From: Nostoc desertorum CM1-VF14
GTDB lineage: Bacteria > Cyanobacteriota > Cyanobacteriia > Cyanobacteriales > Nostocaceae
Assembly (NCBI GenBank): GCA_019359245.1
Contig: JAHHHR010000068.1
Coordinates: forward strand, 1 to 38,713
Reading direction: 5' to 3'
DNA length: 38,713 nucleotides
Shown: piece by piece, positions 1 to 7,493 of the stretch
Layout: the number at the start of each line of letters is the position of its first letter
Position numbering within the stretch: position 1 is the stretch's first letter
Notes under the pieces: generated by a model
The model's input: only the letters and a program-made list of their open reading frames with translations
Told to the model about the DNA's origin: nothing
Databases searched by the model: none
Program-made: the position numbers and the translations under genes

Positions 1-122
1 TCATTGTAGACACTTTGCCAAGCTTCTGGGCCGCTAGGAGATTGTCCATGAACTTGTGTACTAACACCTAACTTTAAGCCAAGCGCAGCTAAACCAACTA
101 GTATTGTGCGACGTTTCAACAT
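1..122 (-). CDS. N-terminus of an exported protein, cut by the window edge
   Basis: The minus strand reads ATG at 122-120 and stays open to the window edge for 40 codons. The protein begins MLKRRTILVGLAALGLKLG and continues to SPSGPEAWQSVYN. Positively charged residues followed by a hydrophobic stretch and a small-residue region look like a signal peptide; the KRR pair could suit Tat export, but a full Tat motif is not present. The mature part is too short to assign to a family. It is the upstream neighbour of nothing visible on this strand except HU, 120 bases away. Function unknown. Confidence 0.6.
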   Translation of the reverse strand, partial: MLKRRTILVGLAALGLKLGVSTQVHGQSPSGPEAWQSVYN

Positions 123-243
123 TATTTCTTGATACCTAATTAGTTCGCCTTTGTTTATTGTGTAAGGTAAAGCGAAGCTTTCTTGAGAATATTAAGGGCT
201 ACGGTTTTGCGGTGATTAGATTGCTAATGGTTAAGCAATTTAT

Positions 244-519
244 CTATGGTGCTACTTTTTCTTTAAACAGCTTCCCAGGAGAAAACGCAGGAACTCTAGT
301 CGCTGGAATCGTAATTGTCTCCTTGGTTTTGGGATTACGCCCTTCACGCTCTGAACGATCGCGTCGCTCGAATGACCCAAACCCAACGAGCGTTATCTTC
401 TCCCCATTAGCTACAGCCTCGGTAACGACTGCTAAAAAAGCACTGATGATTTCATCAGCTTGCTTTTTTGTGACGTTGGCCTTCGCTGCTACAGCATCCA
501 CTAGTTCGCCTTTGTTCAT
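244..519 (-). CDS. hup: HU family DNA-binding protein
   Basis: This 91-residue protein has the full length of a bacterial HU subunit. HU dimers bind and bend DNA non-specifically and help to compact the nucleoid. The start MNKGELVDAVAAKANVTKKQ, the hinge VGFGSFERRDR, and the beta-arm with the conserved NPKTKETITIPATRVPAF segment carrying the intercalating proline are all present, and the end GKLFKEKVAP is typical of cyanobacterial HU. The ATG at 519 gives exactly the family N-terminus. It stands alone, with more than 600 bases of non-coding DNA upstream. An opposite-strand frame over the same bases has no family features and is a shadow. Identification is secure; the gene name follows general HU usage. 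Confidence 0.96.
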   Translation of the reverse strand: MNKGELVDAVAAKANVTKKQADEIISAFLAVVTEAVANGEKITLVGFGSFERRDRSEREGRNPKTKETITIPATRVPAFSPGKLFKEKVAP

Positions 520-1062
520 AAATTACTCTGAAGTATTGCAAATAAAGAAAATGTAGCATTATTAGCTCTTATTAAGAAAGGGGAAAAGGAATAAATTTCT
601 AGTAACACATGAAAATTAACATCCCTAAAATTGTTGGGTAAAAGTTTGGGAGAAAATATCGGACTATTATGAAATACTCTACTGATTTACTTTCCACAGT
701 TGAGTCTATAAACATACATTAGTTCTACGCTAAAAGCTATTTACAGTGTTTTTAGCTTATTCTCTAATACTGCTTCTGTTCGCTTTGTTGTCTGCTCCTA
801 CTCGGATCTGGCATCACAAAGATTTAGCACCATTAACTATTTCTCTTGCTTTATCTGCAACTATTCAATTCTAGGCGAATGCGCTCTTGATAAGATCGCC
901 AAGGCAGGTTATAGCCTGTTAAAGTACAAAGGCAAAATAATCATGAACCTATCCCACTAATAAAGTTATATGAATCCAGATATGAATAGTAGCAAATTTT
1001 TGTCTTTGAGCGCGAATAAAGTATTAAGCGCATTTGCTGACAAACATATTCTTCATGCATAT
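520..1062. other. Non-coding stretch upstream of HU
   Basis: About 540 AT-rich bases hold no frame with protein-like content on either strand. The promoter of the HU gene should lie in the part next to 520, but I cannot point to a convincing -35/-10 pair. The only structure found is the terminator hairpin that follows at 1063. Confidence 0.5.
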
Positions 1063-1097
1063 GAGAAAAGGAGTTGCCCTCGGCAACTCCTTTTCTC
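1063..1097. terminator. Strong hairpin terminator, probably bidirectional
   Basis: Bases 1063-1078 and 1082-1097 form a perfect 16-bp inverted repeat with a 3-base loop. The stem core GGAGTTGCC is flanked by A4 and T4 runs, so either strand gives a stem followed by Us. On the plus strand an extra C5T6 tract follows at 1100-1110. It lies 80 bases downstream of the minus-strand gene that ends at 1179, so its clear job is to end that transcript. Confidence 0.85.
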
Positions 1098-1178
1098 ACC
1101 CCCTTTTTTAATTATTATCATTCTTGAGAAATGCTGTCTCTTGTTTTTCTTGGAATATTTATTCTTTAGAAGTCTCAA

Positions 1179-1472
1179 TTATGATTTAGCAAACAACGTT
1201 TCCAGACCAGTGTATGGTTTTAATGGCAGGATCTCAAATGTTAAAACACCTGCTTTTGCCATTGGAAACTGGGCGGCAATGTCTTGCATGGCTTCCAAAT
1301 CTGGAGCCTCACACAGAAGTACAGCACCACTCATGTCGGCGATGTAATGGATTGCTCGCACAATCTCCACTGAGTATTGTTGCCAGACGGCTTCTGCCTC
1401 AGCCTTAACATAGGGCAATACTTGTTCCATTGAAATCCCTTGAGTAACACGCGCCAAAATTAAAAATTGCAT
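1179..1472 (-). CDS. Small dimeric alpha/beta-barrel protein (YCII/muconolactone isomerase-like)
   Basis: The 97-residue protein begins MQFLILARVTQGISMEQVLP. Its pattern is beta strand, a long acidic helix (VKAEAEAVWQQY), strand, helix, then PMAKAGVLTFEILPLKPYTG. This is the layout of small ferredoxin-like dimeric alpha/beta barrels such as the YCII, EthD and muconolactone-isomerase groups. Members bind or isomerise small organic molecules, but many have no known substrate. Relatives in cyanobacteria are sometimes labelled superoxide dismutase; no metal-binding site of such an enzyme is visible here. The start is the only in-frame ATG. A strong hairpin terminator follows at 1063-1097. Likely monocistronic; fold assignment moderate, activity unknown. 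Confidence 0.7.
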   Translation of the reverse strand: MQFLILARVTQGISMEQVLPYVKAEAEAVWQQYSVEIVRAIHYIADMSGAVLLCEAPDLEAMQDIAAQFPMAKAGVLTFEILPLKPYTGLETLFAKS

Positions 1473-1549
1473 TACAACCTCACTGAATTTAGTGATGTAG
1501 AGCGGATATGTTAAGCCTATTCTGTCGCTTTGGGAGAAGCCAATGCCTG

Positions 1550-1629
1550 AAAGCTTTTGAGAGCTTTATTTTTCAGTTTTTAGCTATAAATTTTAGTTTT
1601 TCTTAGAAAAGAAAAGCTCAAAGCTTTAT
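1550..1629. repeat. Imperfect inverted repeat between two minus-strand genes
   Basis: The segment AAAGCTTTTGAGAGCTTTA at 1550-1568 is nearly the reverse complement of bases 1612-1629. The loop between them is AT-rich. It lies downstream of the zinc-finger gene ending at 1748, so it could serve as a weak terminator or be an old repeat. The support is only the symmetry. Confidence 0.3.
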
Positions 1630-1747
1630 TAAATCACAGTTTCAGAGTTTCGCTCCGATTATTGTTTTCCGCAAGTGACATAAGAGGGATATCTAACTGT
1701 TATTTTATTAGTTTGAAATTGAAACTGATCGCAGTACATTGCTCACT

Positions 1748-2023
1748 TTAATAGTTCTTTGCCTGCTCGTCCAGAAAACACCATAACCACTCTTCTCCTA
1801 ACTCAGCCGAGCTAATCACTGAATGTCCAGTTTCCTCGTAATGCCGTCGGGCATGTTGATGAAGGGAAGAATCACAGCACAGCATCTTTCCGCAACTTTG
1901 ACAAATACGGAGATGCACCCAGCGACTGTTGATTTGGATACACTCTTCACAACGGAATACTGGGTAGTTTGCTTTAGAAATCAGAGTTTCCGTAGTTAAA
2001 TTGTCTAAATGTTCGCAACTCAT
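1748..2023 (-). CDS. UBP-type zinc finger protein
   Basis: The 91-residue protein begins MSCEHLDNL and holds ordered metal-binding pairs: C-E-H near the start, RCEEC at 24-28, CQSCGKMLCC at about 41-50, then HQHARRHYEETGHSV. This Cys/His order is that of the ZnF-UBP domain, which in eukaryotes binds the free C-terminus of ubiquitin. In bacteria it occurs as short stand-alone proteins with no known partner. The SLHQHARRHYEETGH segment matches the family's H-x-H-x-x-x-T-x-H signature. The whole protein is one domain. It is separated from neighbours by non-coding DNA on both sides. Domain call secure, biological role unknown. Confidence 0.88.
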   Translation of the reverse strand: MSCEHLDNLTTETLISKANYPVFRCEECIQINSRWVHLRICQSCGKMLCCDSSLHQHARRHYEETGHSVISSAELGEEWLWCFLDEQAKNY

Positions 2024-2475
2024 AGGAATTTGAATGACACGTTAATCAAAGTATAGATTGGTGTGGGGTAACACAGCTAAATTTCTTAGTTTTGCACTTC
2101 TGTGGCTTTGCACAAGGTTTACTACGGGAGACCAATAGCAATCTAATAGCCAGCATCAGCAGCCCTCTCGATATTCCTCAGTGTGGTGGATTAGGTGATT
2201 GGCTGCGGGATTGGAGAAGAAAAGTAAAATTATTGCAATTGTCTAATAGGGTGGTCGCCGAGATATGTGCAAACTGGAACAATTGTAAATAAATATTGCA
2301 GAAAAGCTCTTTTTGATTTACTGACTTGACCAAAAATGATAGATGACAAATAAAATTTTGGTTAATTTATACCTAGTTTAATATTTTTCCCAATTCCAAT
2401 TTATTGCTGGCATTCAATCAATTAATTAGTACAATAAATCAATTCAAACACTGTTATGCTTCTGCATGATTTGAC
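2024..2475. other. Non-coding stretch
   Basis: About 450 AT-rich bases with no supported gene. A 66-codon plus-strand frame at 2092-2292 lacks any recognisable motif and any ribosome-binding site, and was not accepted. I see no hairpin terminator here. Confidence 0.5.
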
Positions 2476-3075
2476 TTATTTACTCCCGAAAGTGACAGAA
2501 GAGGGGTACAGCCATTTGCGAAATAATTGTGTTAGGCGCGGCATAATCACATAAGTGAGCAGAGCGACACCGAGTCCTGTGCTAATCAGTTGATTGAGCA
2601 ATACAGGTAGCCCAGACAGTAACGGTACTAGCAAACGATTGAGCTGAGGAAGGGTGAAGAATACTCCTAACCAGCTCACTAACACCATTTTGTAGCGGGG
2701 TGGTGGAGACATTATAGGTTTGTTTGAGAGAGTAAACCAGGTTTCCAATCCGGTCAGGGTTTGAATATCTTCTGGCTTTTCAATCAAGGGTTGCAATCGC
2801 TCAATCCATTCCCGCCGAATATCTGATTCTAGCCAAGTCTTGAGATTGCCGTAGCAATCGAACTTGAGAATGACCACGTATTCAGGATGGGCGTGATCCT
2901 GGGGTCGAATAGTGCTGACACCCAGATGTCCCTTGAATTTTCGTGCATCTGCGGCAATGCCATGAAACCATGCTTCGTAACCTTGCTCACGCCCCGGTCT
3001 CACTACATGAGAGATCACAGCAGTGACTGGACAGCTTTCTTTACTGATATTAATTGCTAACGGTTCATCGAACAT
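2476..3075 (-). CDS. Antibiotic biosynthesis monooxygenase (ABM)-domain membrane protein
   Basis: The chosen ATG at 3075 gives 199 residues starting MFDEPLAIN. An upstream TTG at 3144 would add 23 residues, but they include a stem-loop arm and match no family. Residues about 18-110 form an ABM-type dimeric barrel (VTAVISHVVRPGREQGYEAW, then HPEYVVILKFD and TWLESDIRREWIERLQPL). Some ABM proteins oxidise polyketides or quinols without cofactor, but activity cannot be told from sequence. The C-terminal third has two or three hydrophobic segments (MVLVSWLGVFFTLP; LLNQLISTGLGVALLTYVI) and ends RLTQLFRKWLYP, the layout of membrane-anchored ABM proteins. A large stem-loop lies 68 bases upstream. Confidence 0.8.
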   Translation of the reverse strand: MFDEPLAINISKESCPVTAVISHVVRPGREQGYEAWFHGIAADARKFKGHLGVSTIRPQDHAHPEYVVILKFDCYGNLKTWLESDIRREWIERLQPLIEKPEDIQTLTGLETWFTLSNKPIMSPPPRYKMVLVSWLGVFFTLPQLNRLLVPLLSGLPVLLNQLISTGLGVALLTYVIMPRLTQLFRKWLYPSSVTFGSK

Positions 3076-3142
3076 AGAATTTAACGTTCCGGGTAAAATT
3101 TGATAGTTAAAAAAGAAAACGGTTCTTAGGGAGACCGCTTTC

Positions 3143-3213
3143 AAAGATACCAGCCGTCATAATCTAGATCTACGCTACACAACGAATCAACTCGAAACAC
3201 GGCTGGTATCTTT
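3143..3213. promoter_or_regulatory. Long-loop stem-loop ahead of the ABM gene
   Basis: Bases 3143-3157 (AAAGATACCAGCCGT) and 3199-3213 form a perfect 15-bp inverted repeat around a 41-base loop, followed on the plus strand by six Ts. It begins 68 bases upstream of the ABM start codon. The inner arm CCAGCCGT is shared with a second long-loop stem-loop at 12813-12912, which also precedes a minus-strand gene. It may be a leader structure, a binding site or a terminator remnant. Confidence 0.5.
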
Positions 3214-3256
3214 TTTCAAGGCTTGTGCCTTACCGTGCCTGTACAGACCCAGACCC

Positions 3257-3456
3257 AAATGGCACGCTTGTAAAGCTGAAACCTTGTCAGGGCTATCTTG
3301 TTGGGGGTAGGGTGGAGGGTGTAGTTTTAAGACAATTAAATTTTAGTTGCGTCAAGGAGTTCAACATCTTTTTAATTCCCCACACCCCAATACCTGCAAC
3401 CCCACACCCTTTGATCCAGCTATATCATGGCTTTGCGCTTAACAAGCGTGCCATTC
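3257..3456 (+). mobile_element. MITE copy 1 (200 bp) with 11-bp target duplication
   Basis: The element has near-perfect terminal inverted repeats: AATGGCACGCTTGT at the left end and its complement at the right, extending to about 20 bp with two mismatches. It is flanked by GACCCAGACCC at 3246-3256 and again at 3457-3467, a perfect 11-bp target duplication. A second copy in inverse orientation lies at 7297-7490 and matches along its whole length apart from a 7-base indel and scattered changes. It has no transposase gene, so it must be moved in trans. It sits directly against the stop codon of the porin gene. The long duplication is compatible with some IS4-type groups, but the parent element cannot be named from this window. 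A plus-strand frame inside it is not a gene. Confidence 0.9.
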
Positions 3457-3466
3457 GACCCAGACC

Positions 3467-5050
3467 CTAAAACTGAAACGTCGTCCGAATCGTACCAACA
3501 AAAATCGTGTCATTATTGCTGTTGTGATCGGGGTTGATAATAGCAATCGCACCAGGGGTAATTGAGACATTATCGTTCACTTGAAATCGATATAAGGCTT
3601 CAAAATGCAATGAGGTGTTGCGATCTACTACCCCAAACTCATTGCTGATCACTTTGGGGGGTTGTCCAAAGACAAAGCCCAATAGGTTGCCTTCCTTGCC
3701 CAAATCTGGGAATCCAAAATTGACAGCATAGTAAAAAATCTCAGCGCTGGGATCATTGGGGATATCTTGCGCCGATGCCTGGAGATATCCTACCCATCCG
3801 CCTAATCTCAAGGCAGGGTTAATGAGCCAGGAAGCTGCAAGACTATAGCTATTCCCAACAATGTTGTTACTGACTCCATTGAAGGGGTCATTGGTAATCG
3901 TACTACTTGTACTGATATCAATTGAATTCAAAGAACGAGCATAGGTTAAGCCAAGACTCAAGGATTTCGTGGGTTGGAACGTCAGTTGTGCTAAAGCAGA
4001 GTAGGAACCATCAAACAATCCAGATCTCGCAGTAGGGTTGTAAGCTTCACTAGCAAGATAAACCATTGCCAAATTCATGGCTGAGTTAAAGTTATAACTG
4101 ATACCAATGCCTGTCCCGCCTGTTTCTTCACGGTAGATGGGACTGCGAATCCCAAATGCGGAGATAGAACCTCTGCCATCACTTCCCAATAGAGGGTTAA
4201 TCGTATCGACCACATCAAACAAGGTACCCTGGGCGATCGCAGTCACCTTAACAGCAGATCCGATGGGAAATTGATAATAGAGTTGATTTAAAATTAACTG
4301 ATTGCCTGTATCACTATCAAAACTTAGGCGAGCCATATTTGTTCCTGTAGCTTCCCTAAAGTTAGAAATATTGCCAGCCTGAAATCGAATTCTCAGTAAA
4401 TCTTGCCCCGTAAAACTGGTGTTAAAGATCAACCGCACGCGATCGCTAAAAATGATATTATCACCGACCTTACCCCTGGAGCCAGGTGTTTCTCCTGCTG
4501 GTACAGCTTTATCATCGCCAAATGCACCACTCACCGCAAAAACTACTTCTCCACTAAATTTTGTCGTCGTCGAGAATTGCTGAGACTCGAATTGATCTGT
4601 GCGTGTTGCTAAGGAATCTACCCGTCCACGCAATATTGAGAGTTCTGCTGCAAATTCCTTTTGAAGTCTTTGCAAAGTTTGTAAATCTTCTCTGTTAATC
4701 ACATCTGCTGTCGTACTTTCTAGTAGCTGATTGAGCCGAGCCAGACAAGCATTCAACCCGACAGCAAATTCATAGCGAGTGATTGAGCGTAGACGCAAAG
4801 CGGCTTGTCGTAAGACATTGCCTTGAAATTTTTGATCGGGATAACCAACAATGCAGCCGTAGCGATCAACGAAGGCTTGTAATGCTTGAAATGCCCAATC
4901 TGTATGCTGCACATCAGTAAGCTGATTCACAGATGTGACTTGCTCGTGCAACGTATTCTGGGCAGTAGCAGACTCAAAAAGGTATTGTTGAGTGAGGTAT
5001 ACTTCAAAGATCAGACATGACCAGAGAATCGACTGAAAAAAAAGTTTCAT
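3467..5050 (-). CDS. SLH-domain OprB-family outer-membrane porin (iron uptake porin type)
   Basis: The preferred ATG at 5050 gives 527 residues with a signal peptide (MKLFFQSILWSCLIFEVYL ... ATAQN). An earlier start at 5104 adds 18 residues that would spoil it. An SLH domain follows (WAFQALQAFVDRYGCIVGYPD ... ITRYEFAVGLNACLARLNQ), which binds peptidoglycan-linked polymer. Next are a coiled coil (DLQTLQRLQKEFAAELSILR) and a C-terminal OprB beta-barrel ending in the aromatic TIRTTFQF. Cyanobacterial members are the main outer-membrane channels for inorganic ions and small solutes, several linked to iron. The SLH loop carries about 11 extra residues (VLRQAALRLRS) that look like an in-frame repeat insertion. 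A MITE abuts its stop codon. Confidence 0.92.
   Translation of the reverse strand: MKLFFQSILWSCLIFEVYLTQQYLFESATAQNTLHEQVTSVNQLTDVQHTDWAFQALQAFVDRYGCIVGYPDQKFQGNVLRQAALRLRSITRYEFAVGLNACLARLNQLLESTTADVINREDLQTLQRLQKEFAAELSILRGRVDSLATRTDQFESQQFSTTTKFSGEVVFAVSGAFGDDKAVPAGETPGSRGKVGDNIIFSDRVRLIFNTSFTGQDLLRIRFQAGNISNFREATGTNMARLSFDSDTGNQLILNQLYYQFPIGSAVKVTAIAQGTLFDVVDTINPLLGSDGRGSISAFGIRSPIYREETGGTGIGISYNFNSAMNLAMVYLASEAYNPTARSGLFDGSYSALAQLTFQPTKSLSLGLTYARSLNSIDISTSSTITNDPFNGVSNNIVGNSYSLAASWLINPALRLGGWVGYLQASAQDIPNDPSAEIFYYAVNFGFPDLGKEGNLLGFVFGQPPKVISNEFGVVDRNTSLHFEALYRFQVNDNVSITPGAIAIINPDHNSNNDTIFVGTIRTTFQF
4784..4816. repeat. Short dispersed repeat inserted in frame in the porin SLH domain
   Basis: This 33-base segment encodes VLRQAALRLRS between KFQGN and ITRYEFAVG. 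In SLH-OprB porins these two parts are normally almost adjacent (GN followed by a short linker and TRYEFAAGLNACLDR). The bases GTAGACGCAAAGCGGCTTG resemble the short palindromic repeats scattered in Nostoc genomes. The length is a multiple of three, so the barrel frame is kept. Confidence 0.55.
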
Positions 5051-5147
5051 TGAGAACAACCATCCTAAAAACACCAGATTTTTCAGCAATTTTCGGCAGC
5101 ACACTTTGAATTGAAGAAGGCAGTTCTTGGTGGAGGCAGATAGTGCA

Positions 5148-5218
5148 GCGTAAAGCCTGCGGCATAGCTACGCTTAGAGCGAGTCCGTGTTCGCTTTTAG
5201 CGTCTCGTAGAGAGCGTC
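5148..5218. repeat. Dispersed Nostoc-type repeat, copy 1
   Basis: About 71 bases containing GCCTGCGGCATAGCTACGC and TCTCGTAGAGAGCGTC. Nearly the same sequence appears in reverse orientation at 18922-18996. This family of short palindromic units is widespread between genes in Nostoc-like genomes. A plus-strand frame that starts here (5143-5343) is a translation of repeat DNA and is not a gene. Confidence 0.8.
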
Positions 5219-5671
5219 GGGCAGAAGGAACAAGTCAGAAAGGGATTCAGCGCAAAGTGCGGTCTTGGGGTCTCCCCAAGAGGAGCAACTTTGTAAGAGA
5301 AACCCCTCCTGACTCTTTGCCACTGAAACGAAGTTCAGTGTAGGTCTTGAACCCTTGCTCCATGATTGTCACGAGCTTCAGCGCTGGAGTCAGAATTCCC
5401 AACTGAGCTTCCTGCTTCCTACCCCTGCCTTTCTTGATAAAACGGAAATTAACGAATGGGATCAAGAAGGTTGGGCATGAGGTGAAATGACTAGCGAAAT
5501 CCAGCCGCTTGGAGATGGGGGAGTAACTGTATTCGAGGCTTTTCTCCACTGGGACTAAATTGCGTGTGCAAGGTTACTGCTGTAGAAGTACAAAGAACGA
5601 TTGATTGAGTGTAGTGCAAGCTTTGTACTAAGACAAATACTCACACTACAACTCCTCAAGATACTTGTACT
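5219..5671. other. Non-coding stretch with repeat fragments
   Basis: The part at about 5250-5310 (TGCGGTCTTGGGGTCTCC and the following bases) also looks like a dispersed cyanobacterial repeat, with a small palindrome CTTGGGG-TCT-CCCCAAG. The rest shows no gene. The porin promoter should lie between 5051 and about 5200, but no clear elements were recognised. Confidence 0.45.
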
Positions 5672-6337
5672 CTAATCATCAGACAAGGCAGGCACTTTCT
5701 TATTACTCGGCGGCGCACCATGTACCATTGTGTAGGCGTACTCAACGCCTACTCCATAGGTTCCAGAGTGTTCCTTAACCAAATCCATTACGGCATCGTA
5801 GGTTTCCTTACGTGCCCAATCACGTTGATATTCCAACAACACTTGCTGCCATGTCACAGGTACACCTCCAGCTTGGACAATGCGTTGAATGGCAGCATCG
5901 TGAGCAACTTGACTAGTACCACCGGACGCATCCACAACTGCATATACTTCATAACCCGCTTCTATCGCTTGAATTGCCGGGAACACTAAACATACTTCTG
6001 TCCACAATGCCGCTATTACCAGCTTCTTGCGACCGATGCGCTCGACTTGCTCTACAAATTTGGCCTCTTCCCAGGAGTTCATGCTGGTGCGTTCAATTGG
6101 CGTTTGGTTAGGGAAGATTTCTAGCAGTTGGGGCCACATATAGCCGCTAAAACCTTTGGTCTCAACAGTAGTCAGGATAGTTGGTACATTGAAAATCTTT
6201 GCTGCTTTTGCCAAGCCGACGGTATTATTAATCAACGTCTGACCATCAATATTCACCACGCCAAACGTCATTTGTGGCTGATGATCGATAAAGATGACAG
6301 TGGAGTTTTCGGGAGTCAATAAGCTATGAACAGTCAT
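5672..6337 (-). CDS. Isochorismatase-family hydrolase (YcaC-like)
   Basis: This 221-residue enzyme belongs to the isochorismatase-like cysteine hydrolase fold. The catalytic aspartate is in VIFIDHQPQM (D18). The nucleophile is C116 in ALWTEVCLVFPAIQA, placed at the start of the helix as in the family. The segment IERTSMNSWEEAKF fits the YcaC subgroup, where the usual active-site lysine region differs, and the C-terminal tail beyond residue 180 is also usual for that subgroup. YcaC-like enzymes have no agreed natural substrate. A GAGGATT ribosome-binding site precedes the ATG. It is the last gene of the leftward redox cluster and follows a second, divergent isochorismatase-like gene by about 100 bases. 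Probably cytosolic. Confidence 0.9.
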   Translation of the reverse strand: MTVHSLLTPENSTVIFIDHQPQMTFGVVNIDGQTLINNTVGLAKAAKIFNVPTILTTVETKGFSGYMWPQLLEIFPNQTPIERTSMNSWEEAKFVEQVERIGRKKLVIAALWTEVCLVFPAIQAIEAGYEVYAVVDASGGTSQVAHDAAIQRIVQAGGVPVTWQQVLLEYQRDWARKETYDAVMDLVKEHSGTYGVGVEYAYTMVHGAPPSNKKVPALSDD

Positions 6338-6440
6338 GGAAATAATCCTCTAAATGATTAATGAATTATTGTGTCGTCAACTTGCATCAAAAATGAAGAA
6401 TGTGAGTCGTAAATTGAATCCGCCTCTTTTGAGTTTGACG

Positions 6441-7088
6441 TTATTGCATTGCTTCTATAACCTCGTTTGTGGACAGAACAGCATTGGCAAGATATCCAAA
6501 GTTGATCAGTGCAGCCTTGTAGCCGTCGCCCAGTTCTGGATGTTGAGGGGCAGCCGTTGCATCTTTGATAACGGCGACCTCGAATCCTTGCTCGATTAAA
6601 TCACGCAAGTGAGCTTCAACACAAATATTTGCTAACATTCCGAGCAGAATAATTTTGTTGATATTGCGCTTACGCAGTTGCAAAACGAGGTCATTGCTCT
6701 GTGGCCCATAGGCTTTGTGGGGACTAACCACGATTGTCTTGCCATCCTCAATGAAGGGCTTGTAGCGATCAAGCCAGTCAGCACCCGACCCCAAAAAACC
6801 GTCGAGGCTCAACGCACCCTTACGATCAAACTCCTTAGATTTAAGCATCATTTGCTCTACAGTTCCGGCAAATTTCCAGGCGTAGTCGGTGGGGTAGTAA
6901 TAGTGAGGGGAGATGAAAACCTCAAATTTATTCTGTTTAGCGGCTTTGAAGATTCGTTCGATATTCTCAATGGTGTTATTGTCTTTGACACTAGTACTTA
7001 CCAAATCCCAGGAAACCCCCGTTTCGCTCAAGACATCGTTTTGCGGATCAATAACTACTATTGCGGTGTCATTTTTGTTAATGTTCAT
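6441..7088 (-). CDS. Isochorismatase-family cysteine hydrolase
   Basis: The 215-residue protein has the complete triad of the family: D14 in VVIDPQND, K125 in VVSPHKAYG, and C156 in LANICVEAHLRD, with the cis-peptide region just before the cysteine. The family hydrolyses isochorismate, nicotinamide, N-carbamoylsarcosine and related amides or vinyl ethers; the exact substrate cannot be read from sequence. The start is supported by AAGGAGAAAAATTATG. Immediately upstream lies a 25-codon stub of an SDR gene whose stop is 24 bases before this ATG. It differs strongly from the isochorismatase-like gene downstream, so the pair is not a recent duplication. Confidence 0.9.
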   Translation of the reverse strand: MNINKNDTAIVVIDPQNDVLSETGVSWDLVSTSVKDNNTIENIERIFKAAKQNKFEVFISPHYYYPTDYAWKFAGTVEQMMLKSKEFDRKGALSLDGFLGSGADWLDRYKPFIEDGKTIVVSPHKAYGPQSNDLVLQLRKRNINKIILLGMLANICVEAHLRDLIEQGFEVAVIKDATAAPQHPELGDGYKAALINFGYLANAVLSTNEVIEAMQ

Positions 7089-7112
7089 AATTTTTCTCCT
7101 TACCTTTGGCTA

Positions 7113-7190
7113 TTAGTATTGGGCGATTGAGACACCAATTCCTTTAAATCCCCCTGTCACGACTGCAATTTTTCTGTCTAATTTTTTCAT
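7113..7190 (-). pseudogene. 5' stub of a short-chain dehydrogenase gene
   Basis: The minus strand encodes MKKLDRKIAVVTGGFKGIGV and five more residues before a TAA. This is the first beta-alpha unit of a classical SDR, with the TGGxxGIG nucleotide-binding motif. Nothing of the rest of an SDR follows. The start MKKL and the CATGATGA context resemble the full SDR gene that starts at 8987, but the coding bases differ more than those of the other stub at 14365-14490. It is too short to be an enzyme. It could still act as a leader peptide for the isochorismatase gene just downstream. Confidence 0.8.
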
Positions 7191-7296
7191 GATGATCTGT
7201 ATGATTGTTACCAATTGTCCCTAGCTAAAACTCGTTGTTTTGCCATTCGTCCTGGTAGTTTTATGGTGAGTCCTCGTGCCTCGTGTTGTCATTGCC

Positions 7297-7490
7297 GAAT
7301 CGCACGCTTGTTAAGCGCAAACCCTTGATATAACTGGATGAAAGGGTGTGGGGTTGCAGGTATTGGGGAATCAAGAAAATGTTGAACTCCTTGACGCAAC
7401 TGAAGTTTAATTGTCTTAAACACGAACCTGCAACCCTACCCCCAACAAGATAGCCAAGCGCGAGGTTTCACGTTTTCAAGCGTGACATTC
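7297..7490 (-). mobile_element. MITE copy 2 (194 bp) with 11-bp target duplication
   Basis: This is the inverse-orientation relative of the element at 3257-3456. Its ends are GAATCGCACGCTTG on the left and CAAGCGTGACATTC on the right. It is flanked by TTGTCATTGCC at 7286-7296 and 7491-7501, again a perfect 11-bp duplication. The right duplication contains the stop codon of the cupin gene (7494-7496), so the cupin reading frame was kept. Terminal repeats are less perfect than in copy 1, which suggests an older insertion. No coding capacity. Confidence 0.9.
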
Positions 7491-7493
7491 TTG

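Noticed and set aside
158..556. 132-codon plus-strand frame over the HU gene
   Set aside because: It is antisense to a complete HU gene and has no family features.
970..1347. 125-codon plus-strand frame
   Set aside because: It spans a terminator hairpin and the opposite strand of a real gene; the composition is not protein-like.
2092..2292. 66-codon plus-strand frame in a gap
   Set aside because: No ribosome-binding site, motif or neighbour context supports it.
3225..3470. 81-codon frame near the porin end
   Set aside because: It is a translation of the MITE.
5143..5343. 66-codon frame upstream of the porin
   Set aside because: It is a translation of dispersed repeat DNA; the opposite frame at 5247-5549 is rejected for the same reason.
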